The notes under the pieces are model-generated. The model made no database searches, was not told the DNA's origin, and worked only from the letters and a program-made list of their open reading frames with translations. Positions 1 to 10,925 of a stretch of 64,000 nt of DNA are shown one piece after another. Each line of letters begins with the position of its first letter. The stretch's first letter is position 1. The position numbers were made by a program, and so were the translations under genes. The stretch comes from Phialocephala subalpina (taxonomy: Eukaryota > Ascomycota > Leotiomycetes > Helotiales > Mollisiaceae): assembly GCA_900073065.1 (NCBI GenBank), contig FJOG01000017.1, forward strand, positions 1,354,785 through 1,418,784, written 5' to 3'.

Positions 1-1006
1 ACGACCAATATTTTCTGCAGGAAGCCCCTATACTGCGTGCCCCCATATCCAATATTTTGCCGATCGCAATGTCAGACACCTCCGAACAGGATATATACCG
101 AGTGGAAGGGAGGGTCCCTTGGAGAGAGGAAGAGATTCGCACAGGTCTGAAAGTGACGAGCAAGCGAGTGAAGACGATAAAGAACTTCATCGAGAAGGTA
201 TGGTACAACGCGAGCTACTGGGCAAAAAATTCAAAACGGTGGTAGAAAAGGTACAGCTGGACACTGTGATCTCAAACGCGTTGAGCGAGTTTCAGGAATT
301 CGACGATGTCCCGAGTGACTGGGCAGAACGAAGATGGGAAGCAAGAACAGCAGCCCGAGCTGCCAGAGAACGAGAGCGACTGCACGCTAGAGGATTCTGT
401 CAAAGCATGTCGCAGCATGGATGGGGTGGTCGTCCGCGTACAACGTGAGGGAGCAAAGTACTGCTTCAGCTGCTGCCCCAAAGATATGGTACCCAGCGAT
501 CAGAGGGATAGCGAGCCTTTCAGAGTAGAGGATATAACTTGGGAGCAATTTCATCGCCTTTTGGTCGATAATCTCGGTTACGATACATCAACAGAGATTC
601 TCGAATGGTCACATACAGATGGGTTGATGAGCTGGGTGAACAATTCTGTTACTCTGCGAGCAGCATTCAGTGGGATGACTCGTTTCGGGAGGCAAGACCC
701 AAGCTTTAAGGTCAGCCAATGAGGTAAGGCATACGGTAAGTAAATGTCGGTTGAGTGTACTAACGCATGAAAGATGTCGACCCCACTAGCATAGTCCTGG
801 TTGAAGATGACTTTGCAAGCAGTAGAGAGCTCATCAAAGAGAAGCCTGACCGCAGAAGCACAGCTTCAGCGTCTAGTAAAGAAGCAACGATAGAGACTCT
901 AGAAGCCAAATTGAAGCGAAGAGCTAGCGAGTCAATAGAGAAACGCTCTCGAAAGCAGAATCGTACAGTCTCGAGAGCCACAGCTAAACACAGACAGGAC
1001 CAATGA
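1..1006 (+). other. Coding-like mosaic, unresolved or decayed hypothetical gene
   Basis: I do not recognise this gene. Three plus-strand stretches read like protein but lie in different frames. One frame is open from the window edge to about 448 (charged, with ARTAARAARER). A second runs about 306-722 and contains KYCFSCCPKDM and ITWEQFHRLLVDNLGYD. A third runs 767-1006 and is basic, with LEAKLKRRASESIEKRSRKQ. A typical fungal 3' splice site, TACTAAC...AAAG ending at 773, sits just before the third stretch. I found no set of introns that joins all three without a stop: the second frame ends at TGA 720-722, just before the likely donors at 724 and 736. It could be a multi-exon gene whose 5' end lies outside the window, or a frameshifted remnant. 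No domain was recognised. Confidence 0.3.
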
Positions 1007-1856
1007 AACCAGCCACCAGCCACCAGCACCATGTTTGATTGTTTCTCTCTCCCCTCTCCCCTTGCAACAAACTTCCCCCTCTTCTTCCCTAACTCTCACT
1101 CGTTACTATCTGCGAAGTTAACCCAATCGTTTCCTAAATTCCAGTTACAATTTCTAGCAACGAAAAGGGCGCAAATTCTTTGGTTCTTTAGCCACCGGAG
1201 TCGTAGAGGTCCTCTGCGACGTGCGGAATTTATATGCATTGAATCTAGTGTCTATGCACCAACATAGCTGACCTCGACTGTCACTGCACGTGACTCCATA
1301 TTTCCCAGCAGAACACTCTTACTTTAAAGAAATTTCTAGAGTCTCAAAGAAGCCGTATTATCAAAAAATCTCGTGCTTCAGTTCAAGCTCGAGAATGGGG
1401 TGGACTTTGATGCTACCTCGGCACAATCAAACCATGTCAATAAAGTGGCGAAAAGCTACGCAAGCTTCCCCAGGCTTCACTCAAAGCACTCAGGCACCCT
1501 CTTTTCACTCGAGCACATGTCAAAACATTCTCAACAGCTGTCACAAGTCATCACCACAAGATTGCTGCCTTGAAGTTCTAACTCAATGTAGCTTCAACGG
1601 AGTAAACCAGCTTATATTCCTCGCTAACTATCAACCCACCAACGCCCGCTCCAGATGAAATGCGCACTCAGCTTACCTAGGTACATATACACATGTGATA
1701 CAATCCCTTCCTTGCTTTCCTCCTGAACCCTCAATGATCCTCTATGATCCGAAAATCGACGCTCAAAACGCCCCCATCCCATCCGTTATCATAAAAAAAA
1801 AATTTCAATGAAAACTCCTCCTTGGCTCTAAATATCTTCTCATCTCCTCTCCTCGC
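1007..1856. other. Intergenic, no gene seen
   Basis: Nothing here can be supported as a gene. The stretch is the 3' flank of the TOR gene, which is on the minus strand and ends at 1857, and it includes an A-rich run near 1792-1803. Short plus-strand ORFs at 1031-1267 and 1290-1658 have no recognisable domain and no credible splice sites. Confidence 0.5.
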
Positions 1857-4800
1857 TCACCAGAAACTACACCACCCAATATAATGCTGACAAAGATTCT
1901 CCAACTTCGTCGCCTCAATTAACAATTTATCCACCTGCAAAATATACGTCAACTCCTCATCCGGTTTAAAATCATGTCCCGTCAATTTATCCTTGACCCT
2001 ATTTAGGACCTGCATCGCTCTCTCGTTCTGCGTTTCCGCTTGATCAACATCAACACCAGCTGGACCTTGCGTAGTGGAATTTGTGCGAGCGCGAGGACGA
2101 GAGGCGGGAGGGCCGCCGGGAAGAGCGGTAGGGTCTTGGGCCATGAGAGCGGAGGGAGGGATTTCGGCGTCCATGATTGAGGGGCGGCGGGCTTGGGCGG
2201 CCATGAGGGAGTCACGACGTTCGGAGCGGAAGTTGGGGCCTGGTGGGGAAGTGTCGCCTGTGAGGCGCCAGTTGAGGAGGGGGTCGTGGATGAACTGCAC
2301 TTGTGTTAGTCAAAACTTATTAATAGGGAAAGAAAGAACTTACAGCTTCAAGAACAGCCATCAAAGACTCCTTATTGTCACGCAGAATCCTCATGACGTT
2401 CTCACAAGTGATTCTGAAGCTACCTTCGATGTTGCTGACTTCCATGGCGTATGTCAACATGCGAGTCAATCGGAAAGGTACCCTTTCAGGATACTTCTCA
2501 CGATGCATAGCAACTTCGAAACAGTCACCGAAATCAACGTGGAAGATCTTGCCTGTGATTCTGTCAAGCATCAAGTTGGATGGATGTCTGTCGCCGAGAC
2601 CAAGAATATATCCGACCATGGACATGACACCGAGAGAGCGAGTGTAGTTGGTACGGCGCTCAAGCCATGACTCTGAGCTCTTGCTCTTCAGCCATAGAAC
2701 TCTGTAGAGATCTTGGCCAGTGGTGTTGTCGAGAGCATAGCCAAAGACTTCAACTTTCTGCATGAGCGTGAGGTTGTCGTAGTCTGGGGCCATTTGAAGC
2801 ATGATTCGATGCTCAATGTTGAGCAGGATCTTTCTGCTTTCTCTGTACTCGCGGATCAAGACGTGGAGGGTATCACTGTTCGGGACCCATCCAATGAGAC
2901 CAGAATTCTGCGACAACGGAATGGCAGGGAATCTCTGGATGTTCAAGTGACGCTTGTACGACTCAGTATCGTTGATCATGAGAGTATTGCAAAGACCGAA
3001 GAGTTGCATGACACGCTCGTCTTGTCGAATATCTTCGTGGCCCTTAAGGAGGAAAGAGTACGCCACACCATCGCTTCCTTGTAAGCTAAGCTTTCTTGGA
3101 CGCTGTTTCGATGAGATGACTGTGAAATTGGTGTCGAAGTTGAGGATGCGAATGACAGGCTTGCCACTCGAGTATGTACCAGGAACGGCCAGGTCGAGAT
3201 CGCGAGCATGCAGAAGCTTAGGCGACACATATGCCAATTCGAGGTTGTTGAGTTGTGGCAGTTGGCGTGCGATTCTTCTAAAGACTTGGTAGTAGAGATC
3301 CCAAGCTTGGTTGATGTCGCCGACATCGCCAGATTGTCTGTATGTGTAGCACCACTCTCGAGCTTCTTGAAGGTCGCGACCGAAAGTTTGGGCGAAGGAG
3401 ATCTCGCGCAGCGTCTCTGGTCCTTGATCAAGCATATCGTGCAGAGGAGCCAGAGTGGCGAACATGCCCTCGATGTTGCGATCTCCAAAGTAGAGTCTTG
3501 AAGCCTCCTCGAGACCTTCGTGCCAGAGTTCGTGCCAGAGCACAGCAACACGAATCAGCTCATGACTGACAATATCAGCTTGCTCAACCAGTCTTGCACT
3601 GTGCTGTCGCATGCTATCCATGATCTGCATAGCTGATCTTGATCTTCGTGTATTAGGCGCCGATTTCATCGCCACAGTCAATGGATAGACCAAAGCCTGT
3701 GGATGAGCTCTGCCGACATCAGCCAGGAGGTTGTGGATTGACTGGCGGACACGGGTGTTCGGTTGATTGATTCTGGCAATAAGTTGGGGAATGACTTCCA
3801 GCCAGGTATCCACACTGACTGAAGCAAAGCCTTCAGTGACAGCTGTATTGACCTCCGGACTTCCACCATGGGCAAACCACAACGTGAGAAGACGAAGTGT
3901 ATCTTGTAACGAGCTACCTTGTGACAGTGCAATTGACTTAAAGAAGCCGCGCACAGCAGGCACAACATAGTCGATGAGCACATTCGGCGGTACAACTAAA
4001 TCGCGATCACGCTCAGGTCGGTGACCAAGAGCTTGAACAATCTCAAAGTTCGCCAGAGCCCACGCGTGCCAAGCCTTGTACCAAGTGGGATTGTAATGAG
4101 TAGCTGCCCGGTATGATTGCAGAATATCATGGACATGCTCATGTTGCCAGTCTCCCTTCTTTTGCGCGACTTGCCATTCACCCTGTTTCAGACAGCAGCG
4201 AGCAAGGAGCTTGGTGTGATCGGAAAGATGCTTCGCGGTGAGAGTCGGGTTTACTGGGGCTTGACCCATAGCGTTGTTCACGAAACCATTTGGACTGAGG
4301 GCCATGTTTGCCATACCCCCGTTCAGACTGTGCATATCAGCAGCGCCGTTGATACCCTGAGCAGCGTTCTGCATAACTTCCAGTCTATCGGCAAGCTCGG
4401 TTGTGAACGACTTAAGCGCATCCAGAGCTTGCTCCTGCTTGCCTGCCGCCCAGTGATATTTGAGCACAGCGTACTGAACTGGAGGTGGCACACTCTTCAT
4501 CACAGGTCGAACCAGTTCAGTACCGACATCGTTCTGGTGGCCAATGTATGGCAACAGCTTGTCCAAGTTGTCGTCGGTTCCAATGAGCATCTTGAGGTGG
4601 GTTTCAGCGAGACCCATACGTCCAGATTTGCGACAGAGATTTGAGAACTTGATCATCATCTGCATATTTTCGGCTGGCGTGATGACCAAGGCGCGCAATC
4701 TAAGCATTCTCTGCCAGACCTCTACATTTCGCTGGCATCCAAGAAGTCGCTTCTCCCATGTGGCACGTAATGTCTCTTGCTTGGCAGGATTGTTGTTGCT

Positions 4801-7800
4801 CTGCTTGTAGACGATGAGTTCTTCCAACTCAGCCAGCATCTGGACACGAACGATAACAGTGTATGCCCGATTGTAAGATTCGCTGACGAGTGCGCTCAAT
4901 TCGGTGTCCAAGCCTTCTCTGACCTTCTGGATATACATGGCAGCCTCTCGGAACTGGTTGCGGTGAAGGGCAAGGATAGCGCCGAAGAAAGATCGATCAG
5001 GAGTGTTGACTTTCATAACGTTCAGGTAGTCATCCATCTCGTCCCATTGTCCTAAGCCCCAGGCTGCAGCTGTGGCAAGAGGAGCAACGGCTCTCTTGAT
5101 CTCGAGAGTTGATGTATGCCACTTGTCTCGAGCCAGTGCAGACAGAGACTCCCATTCTCCGAGAGCGTGCAAACATCTCATTTTGCCCATGACAACGTCG
5201 AATGTCTCCGCTTGGTTAGGGAATTCTTGCTCTCGCTTCTGGTAAAACTCGAGTGCTTCCTCCCATCGCTCGAGCTTCTCGAACCAGGTCTCTCGAAGTT
5301 GAATGCCATCCTTGTACAGTTGAGCTTTACGTAGGATACCAATAGCGGCATCATATTGTTGCAGTTGGTTGTTGATCTGAATCAGAGCTTCAACTGCACC
5401 ACTAGACTGGTCTTGCAAGAACTCAAGTTCCTTGTAATGTAGTGCTTTCGCCCAGGCATGACATCTGCCAGCTTCGCGACCAAGAACACGAATATCGATG
5501 GGTAGAGCTTTGTCATCGTGCTCCATAAATTCCGCCAGGTTAAGCAGAACGCCAAGTAAGTCGGGTGTGACGTGTGGTGACCGAATGGCAAGCTCGATGT
5601 TCTGGATGAGATCGTCCTGGTAAGGCTCGAATAGGTCTCCCCAGCACGACACGAAAGCAGAATTGAACAGCTCCCTCGCCAGAGGCGGATAGTTGGACGC
5701 AAGTGCTGCACAAGCTCTGAGTGCTTGATTGGGAGACTCTGTCAAAACTGTAATGCTGAATCTGCGCATCCATTCTTGCCAATCTTCCTTGGTTGACTTT
5801 CCAGTGGCGTCCCAAGCAGCTTTAAGATGAACAGGATTCGCATCCAACTTCTTGTTCTGCACCTCGGTCAAGGCACCATCGTCCATCGTATGGCGGAAGC
5901 TGTCATTTGCATTGAGATCCTGTGGTAAGACCTCGCCCTTCTGAAGCTTGCTCACTAGTAGTTCGTAGTTCTGATGCTGGATCTGAGTAGATGCAAGCAC
6001 TTTGTTAATTGTACCGGCGAAATGCAGATAGTCCTTGCCAAGCTGGAAGATCAGAGCGCACAGACAGTCTAGAGCTGACATTCTGAGAGAGACGTCGTTA
6101 CCAGCTAGCACTCTTGCTAGAGGATGAATAATCTTGGAGGCATAGTCGTTCAAGTTAACTTGCCGTGAAATCCGTCCAATAGTGTCAATGGCAGATTTGC
6201 GGATGAATGATGGATGTGAGGGTTTCTCGAAAACGTTGACGATGACTGGGATGATCAAGTGCATGTATTCCTCAGCGCTCTGGCCGAAGACCAAGAAGGC
6301 GTGGAGAACTCTTTCGGAGGCATGCCTCCTAGGAGAAGTATCCTTCTCAAGGACGCCAAGCATCAGAGGCAAGATACCAGCGAGGTAGATCTTGAACTCG
6401 CCCTCTAAAGATTTCGAGATAGCTTCAACCAAGGACATGATGTTGAGTTGTAAGTTGGGATGATTCCAGTATTCTTGCAGAACGGTGACAATGTCTGGCA
6501 GGAAGTTTCGGATATGCTGTCTGACGATGGTGACCAAGATGCTCAATTGACTGAAATAAGAGTCCAAAGCCTTGGGAGGGGCAGTTCGAATGACTGCAAT
6601 GAATGCAGGTACGACCTTGTCGAGGAAGGGTACACATTCCAATTGCAGAGTTCGGAATATGTTCATGATTGCCTCCACGACGAGCGCGTGATGATTTGCC
6701 AAAGAGGGGTCTTTCAAGATATTCAACAGAGCATTGATGACGACTGTTGGGAAGTACTCCTTGTTTGAAGGTGTAAGTCCAGTCATCATAAGCGAGATAT
6801 CCGTCATCTGTGCAGACTCAAGCCGCAACTGTGATTCTGGTGATCTCTCCTCGACTTGCTGGTACTTGTAAGGATCCAAAGCACCCAGAATACCCATCAG
6901 TTTGATAGTCTCTTGTCGGAGAGGTCCACGATGAGGTTCTGATCTGATGATATTCTGAAGGATCTCGAGTAATTCTGGGTAGTCAAGGTAGGGTTTGATA
7001 ACGTAGCCAGAGTTGCTTGCAAGTTGTCCCATAGTCCGTAAAGCAGCTTCACGCTTGGCCACAGAACTTTGGTCTTGCAACGCCTCGATGATGATCGGCA
7101 TGAGCTTGTCGATATAAGGCAGCATATCTTCGCCGCCAACGGTGGCAAGATCTCCGATAGCCTTCAAAATAGTTGCCGAAACTGCCGCATTTGGGTCTCG
7201 AGCTTTTGGGAGGAGAACCGAGATCATGGGATCAACATATGGCTTGATTAGTCTCTGCGAATTCTGGACGAGTAGACTCAAAAGCTTCGCGCTTTCCTCC
7301 TTATTTCTGGCAACATCCGAAAATTCTAGCTCAGTAAGCATCTGAATAAGAACTTTTCGCAATGAAGGGATGACATAGGCAGGATTGACGTGTGTCAGGC
7401 GACCGATGATGGCTATTGCAACTTCTCTGATGCTGAATACCTCATCATTGAGAGCAAAGAAGAGAGTGCGAATATTTTCTGCCTTCGCTAGATGACGATC
7501 GAAGCGCTCATCCAAGGCAGCCAATACAGTGCGCCGAATGCTCGGATCTGGATCTGCAACTCCGACTGTGAGGAGCTTCTCAATGACCTCGCTGACTACC
7601 TGAATGGCGTGGTAGCTTGTTTGATTGACAATCGGATCTCTGACGTAGAGTTGACAGCAAGTTAATGCAGCTGCCTCCCGGATATCTGGATCATCGTCTT
7701 CGACATACTTGATCGCAACGTCTCGAACGAACTCGTTCAGCACATGACCGGAGAAATCGAAACTACCCAGAGTGTTCAAAGCGAGCTTGATCTCGGCTTG

Positions 7801-9309
7801 GCGATGCTCATATGCTAGAGGGTCTTTGGAGTCCTTCGGCACTACAGGAGCCGCAGAAATACTGTTCGGTGTTGGTGCGCCCAGAGGCTTGAATGGCTCT
7901 CCACAGAGAACTTTGCTCAGCATGTCGAGTAATCGCTCCTGGATAGTAGGCTTGACCGGAGGAATGTAAAAAGCCATATCGACAAGTGCTTGGGTGAGCT
8001 TTGGTGTAAGCTCGCAAGCGAATATGGGGTCAAGAAGAGCTTCCATGTATTTGCTCAATGTCTGTCCCACCGCCACTGCAAGTCGACTGATACAATCAAA
8101 GACAGGGTCGACTGTGCCGCTCCTCCTGGATTTGATGCTCAAGCCCTCTCTGACGTAGATTAGAACTCCGTCCAGGTAGGGCGCAATAGCGCTCTTGACT
8201 GCATTTGCAATGTTCCCGATGGCCAAGAACGCATCGTTCCGATCCTTGTCCTTCTTGAGCATACCAGACAAGAAAACCATGAACTTGTGCAGGTAGCTCT
8301 GAGCAAACTCTAACGGAGAGTAGTTCGCCAGCTCAGGAATCAGCAGAACAACCGTCCGTCGAATTTGCAGATCCCTGTGGTCCTTATGTCTGAAGACAAT
8401 GTCGCAGACCTCCTGATAATGCTCATGCATGAACATCCCTCCCTGCTGCAAAAGCTCTTTAATAACCAACAATGAGCCATGGATGTATTCCACCGATCCT
8501 TGTCTGACGCCCTGGACAGCTTCATCGTATATCTTCGTCTGCCATGTCTGTCGCATCGCCTGGTCTCTCTCCCGAATGATCTGGAAGCACGCACTGATTG
8601 CCTCCGCAGCCGTCTGCCTGATCAATAGTCTCTGGTCTCGTAGTCCAACCCATATCTGATCGAATATAAGGCCAACAAACGCATACATCAGCGTCGGAGC
8701 ATTTCGTGCCAACTCTCTCAGTTCCAGCACAGCAGCATACCGCCTCTCCTCAATCCGATCCGACTGCAGCCATTCCAGCGAAGTCTTAACCTCCGACTCC
8801 ACTAATTCCGAAATGAGAGATCCTCCAGGTCGACATAGCTTTCCCAGCCCGACAGCAGCAGCTTGCATAGGCACCAAATCCTTCCCCTTCAGAATCTGCC
8901 TAAACGACTGCAGAAACCGCGTCGTCTTGCTCGCCTGGTCGATACCATCGAAGTCGATCAGGGCATCTAAGGCATGTATCGCGCCCAACTTATCCGCCGG
9001 ATCACTTGCATGAATGAGTTGATTTATCTTCGTATTGACCGTTCCGTAAAACTCCAGGAAGCGTTCTTGAGTGAAATCTAGTTGTCGTCAGCCTAACTCT
9101 CCTCTTGACGCCTCACATTCGAAATACCTCTATGTGTAATAACCACCAACTCTCGCAGCTCAGCTGCCGCACGCTTTCTCGTCTCATCACTACTCCTGTT
9201 TGCTATCAGTCACTTGTGCTCCATTTCAAGCAGCCTGGGGGCCTTCAAACCGTGAACGCAAATCCGCAACAATGCGGTTCAACGCTGAATCCAACGCCGG
9301 TTGCGCCAT
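1857..9309 (-). CDS. TOR: TOR serine/threonine kinase (PIKK family)
   Basis: Central growth-control kinase of TOR complexes 1 and 2, acting at the vacuole and plasma membrane. I read four exons: 9309-9251, 9195-9128, 9077-2344 and 2294-1857. The phases agree and give 2432 residues, the usual fungal TOR length. Residues 1 to about 1300 are HEAT repeats, followed by the FAT domain. The FRB domain starts near residue 1876 with SHELIRVAVLWHELW; its Ser near 1880 is the residue known from yeast to decide rapamycin sensitivity, and it is present. The kinase domain has LLKGHEDIRQDER (Lys about 2054), GLGDRHPSNLML (catalytic Asp about 2205) and HVDFGD (about 2224). A Ser/Pro-rich insert precedes the FATC tail, which ends GWCSFW and is encoded by the last exon. 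The ATG at 9309 gives the usual N-terminus (MAQPALDSALNRIVADLR). The long third-exon ORF has no ATG near its 5' end because the first two exons are tiny. Confidence 0.96.
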
Positions 9310-9604
9310 ATTGCCTATCGTTACGATCGACCTTCCTCTAGCACGCCGACTCCATCATGCTCCATATGCGCTCGGCGTCGATTTCCGCAGTCGTGGTGTT
9401 GTGAGTGTTAAATCGATGGGCAACAGAGGTCCGTGACGAAGTGTAAAGCTTCCATGCGAGCTCCTCGACCTAAAACGGACTAGCGTCGTGCGGCCGCCTT
9501 ATCGAAACCTTATCCCGCCGCCGCATTTCTAGAAGCGCATTCTTCTAAGAATTCAACATCTCACTTTACAAACTACAATTTTAAAGCGAGAAGGAATCGC
9601 AATC
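9310..9604. promoter_or_regulatory. Shared divergent promoter of TOR and RTF2
   Basis: Only 295 bp separate the TOR start codon (minus, 9309) from the RTF2 start codon (plus, 9605), so both 5' leaders and promoters must lie here. It holds a NotI-like GCGGCCGC stretch near 9489 and no clear TATA box. That it is bidirectional follows from the layout; no specific factor site is claimed. Confidence 0.6.
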
Positions 9605-10558
9605 ATGGGAAACGATGGAGGCAGTATCCCCACGCGCCGCGAACTTGTCAAAAACGCCGCCCGAGCACTCAACACCGCCGAGCTAAAAGAAAAGCTCATC
9701 GAAGCCCAAACCCACGCCTGGACCTTCGATCCCCTCTCCAACCGTCCCCTCGTAGCACCAATCGTATCCGACAGCTCCGGTACCCTCTACAACAAAGACT
9801 CCATTATCGAATACCTATTACCAGCAGATCCTGACGTCTCGAACAAAGAGAAAGATGAGGTGTTACAAGGGAAGGTCAAGGGATTGAGGGATGTGGTTGA
9901 GGTTAAGTTTACGGTTGTGAAGGAGGGGAAGGAGGAGATGCGGGTGTGTCCTATTACGAGTAAGGAGTTGGGGGCGCATACTAAGGCTGTTTATTTGGTG
10001 CCGTGTGGACATGCGTTTTCGGAGGTGGCGATTAGGGAGGTGAAGGGGGAGGCATGTGTGGAGTGTAATGAGCCGTTCAAAACAGAGGATATTATCTCGA
10101 TATTACCGGTTGCGAAGGAGGAGATTGAACGGTTGGCTAAGAGAGCTGAGAAGTTGAAGGAGTCGGGGTTGACACATTCGTTGAAGAAAGCGCCAGGATC
10201 CAAGAAGAAGAGGAAAGCAGCTGAAGCCGAGAATGGTACCGAAGGAAAGATCACAACCAACGGAGACAAAGCAGAAGCAGTATCCGAGAAGACCAAGGCT
10301 AGATTAGCAGAGAATGGGAATGGAGCCGCCCAATCAAGAAGCGGGACATCAACACCAGTCTCGAATGGAATCAAGAACTCCGCAACAGCATCCCTCACAG
10401 CAAAGGTTCTGAGCGAACAAGAAGAGCGAAATAAGAGGAGAAAGCTAGCACAGAACGACAACATCAATAGCCTGTTCTCGAATAAGGGGTACGATGCCCA
10501 GAAACAGAAGGGTGGAGATTTCATGACGAGAGGGTTTTCGTTGCCGAGGAAGAATTAA
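9605..10558 (+). CDS. rtf2: Rtf2 family protein (replication termination / splicing-linked RING-like)
   Basis: Single-exon gene of 317 residues. The N-terminus MGNDGGSIPTRRELVK and the segment WTFDPLSNRPLVAPIVSD are typical of the Rtf2 family. Around residues 118-160 is the degenerate RING (C2HC2-like) module, CPITSKELGAHTKAVYLVPCGHAF followed by CVECNEPF. The C-terminal half is basic and low in complexity, with SKKKRKAAE as a likely nuclear signal. In Schizosaccharomyces pombe, Rtf2 stabilises forks paused at the mating-type termination site and also affects splicing; the same nuclear role is inferred here. It is divergent from TOR and convergent with the glucosidase II beta gene. The start codon follows an A-rich leader (GCAATCATGG). 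Confidence 0.93.
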   Translation: MGNDGGSIPTRRELVKNAARALNTAELKEKLIEAQTHAWTFDPLSNRPLVAPIVSDSSGTLYNKDSIIEYLLPADPDVSNKEKDEVLQGKVKGLRDVVEVKFTVVKEGKEEMRVCPITSKELGAHTKAVYLVPCGHAFSEVAIREVKGEACVECNEPFKTEDIISILPVAKEEIERLAKRAEKLKESGLTHSLKKAPGSKKKRKAAEAENGTEGKITTNGDKAEAVSEKTKARLAENGNGAAQSRSGTSTPVSNGIKNSATASLTAKVLSEQEERNKRRKLAQNDNINSLFSNKGYDAQKQKGGDFMTRGFSLPRKN

Positions 10559-10925
10559 CTTGGATGGATTTATGCATGGGATTTGGAGTCCTGGCGTCGA
10601 TACGCATTATAGGCGGTTTCTTCGGTAAGAAAAGGCGTTAGTATACCAAAGTGTGACAATAGAATCACAAATCAAAAACAAGCATTGACCTCACGACATT
10701 TCAAACCGGAGGCGATTTCTTCTTCGAGGCCTGTTGGAATGTTGGAGCATGCCCAGGACAATCCCTGACAAAGTGGTCCAATATCCTTGCCTTCGACTTG
10801 ACTGTTGTAGAACATGTAGCCCTTGAGATCTCGAGTGTAGAACAAACATTCGATTTATGTATTTTTACATTTTTCAAACACATGCACCCAAGTTCTAAAG
10901 CAATCTATCCTCCCCCATCCCCAAT
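10559..10925. other. Convergent 3' ends of RTF2 and GTB1
   Basis: This short stretch must contain both polyadenylation regions. I see no gene; small ORFs overlapping 10701-10883 have no recognisable features. Confidence 0.5.

Noticed and set aside
8986..8988. TOR starting at the 5' end of the long third-exon frame (TTG 8988)
   Set aside because: Not an ATG; upstream exons extend the protein to an ATG at 9309 with the expected TOR N-terminus.
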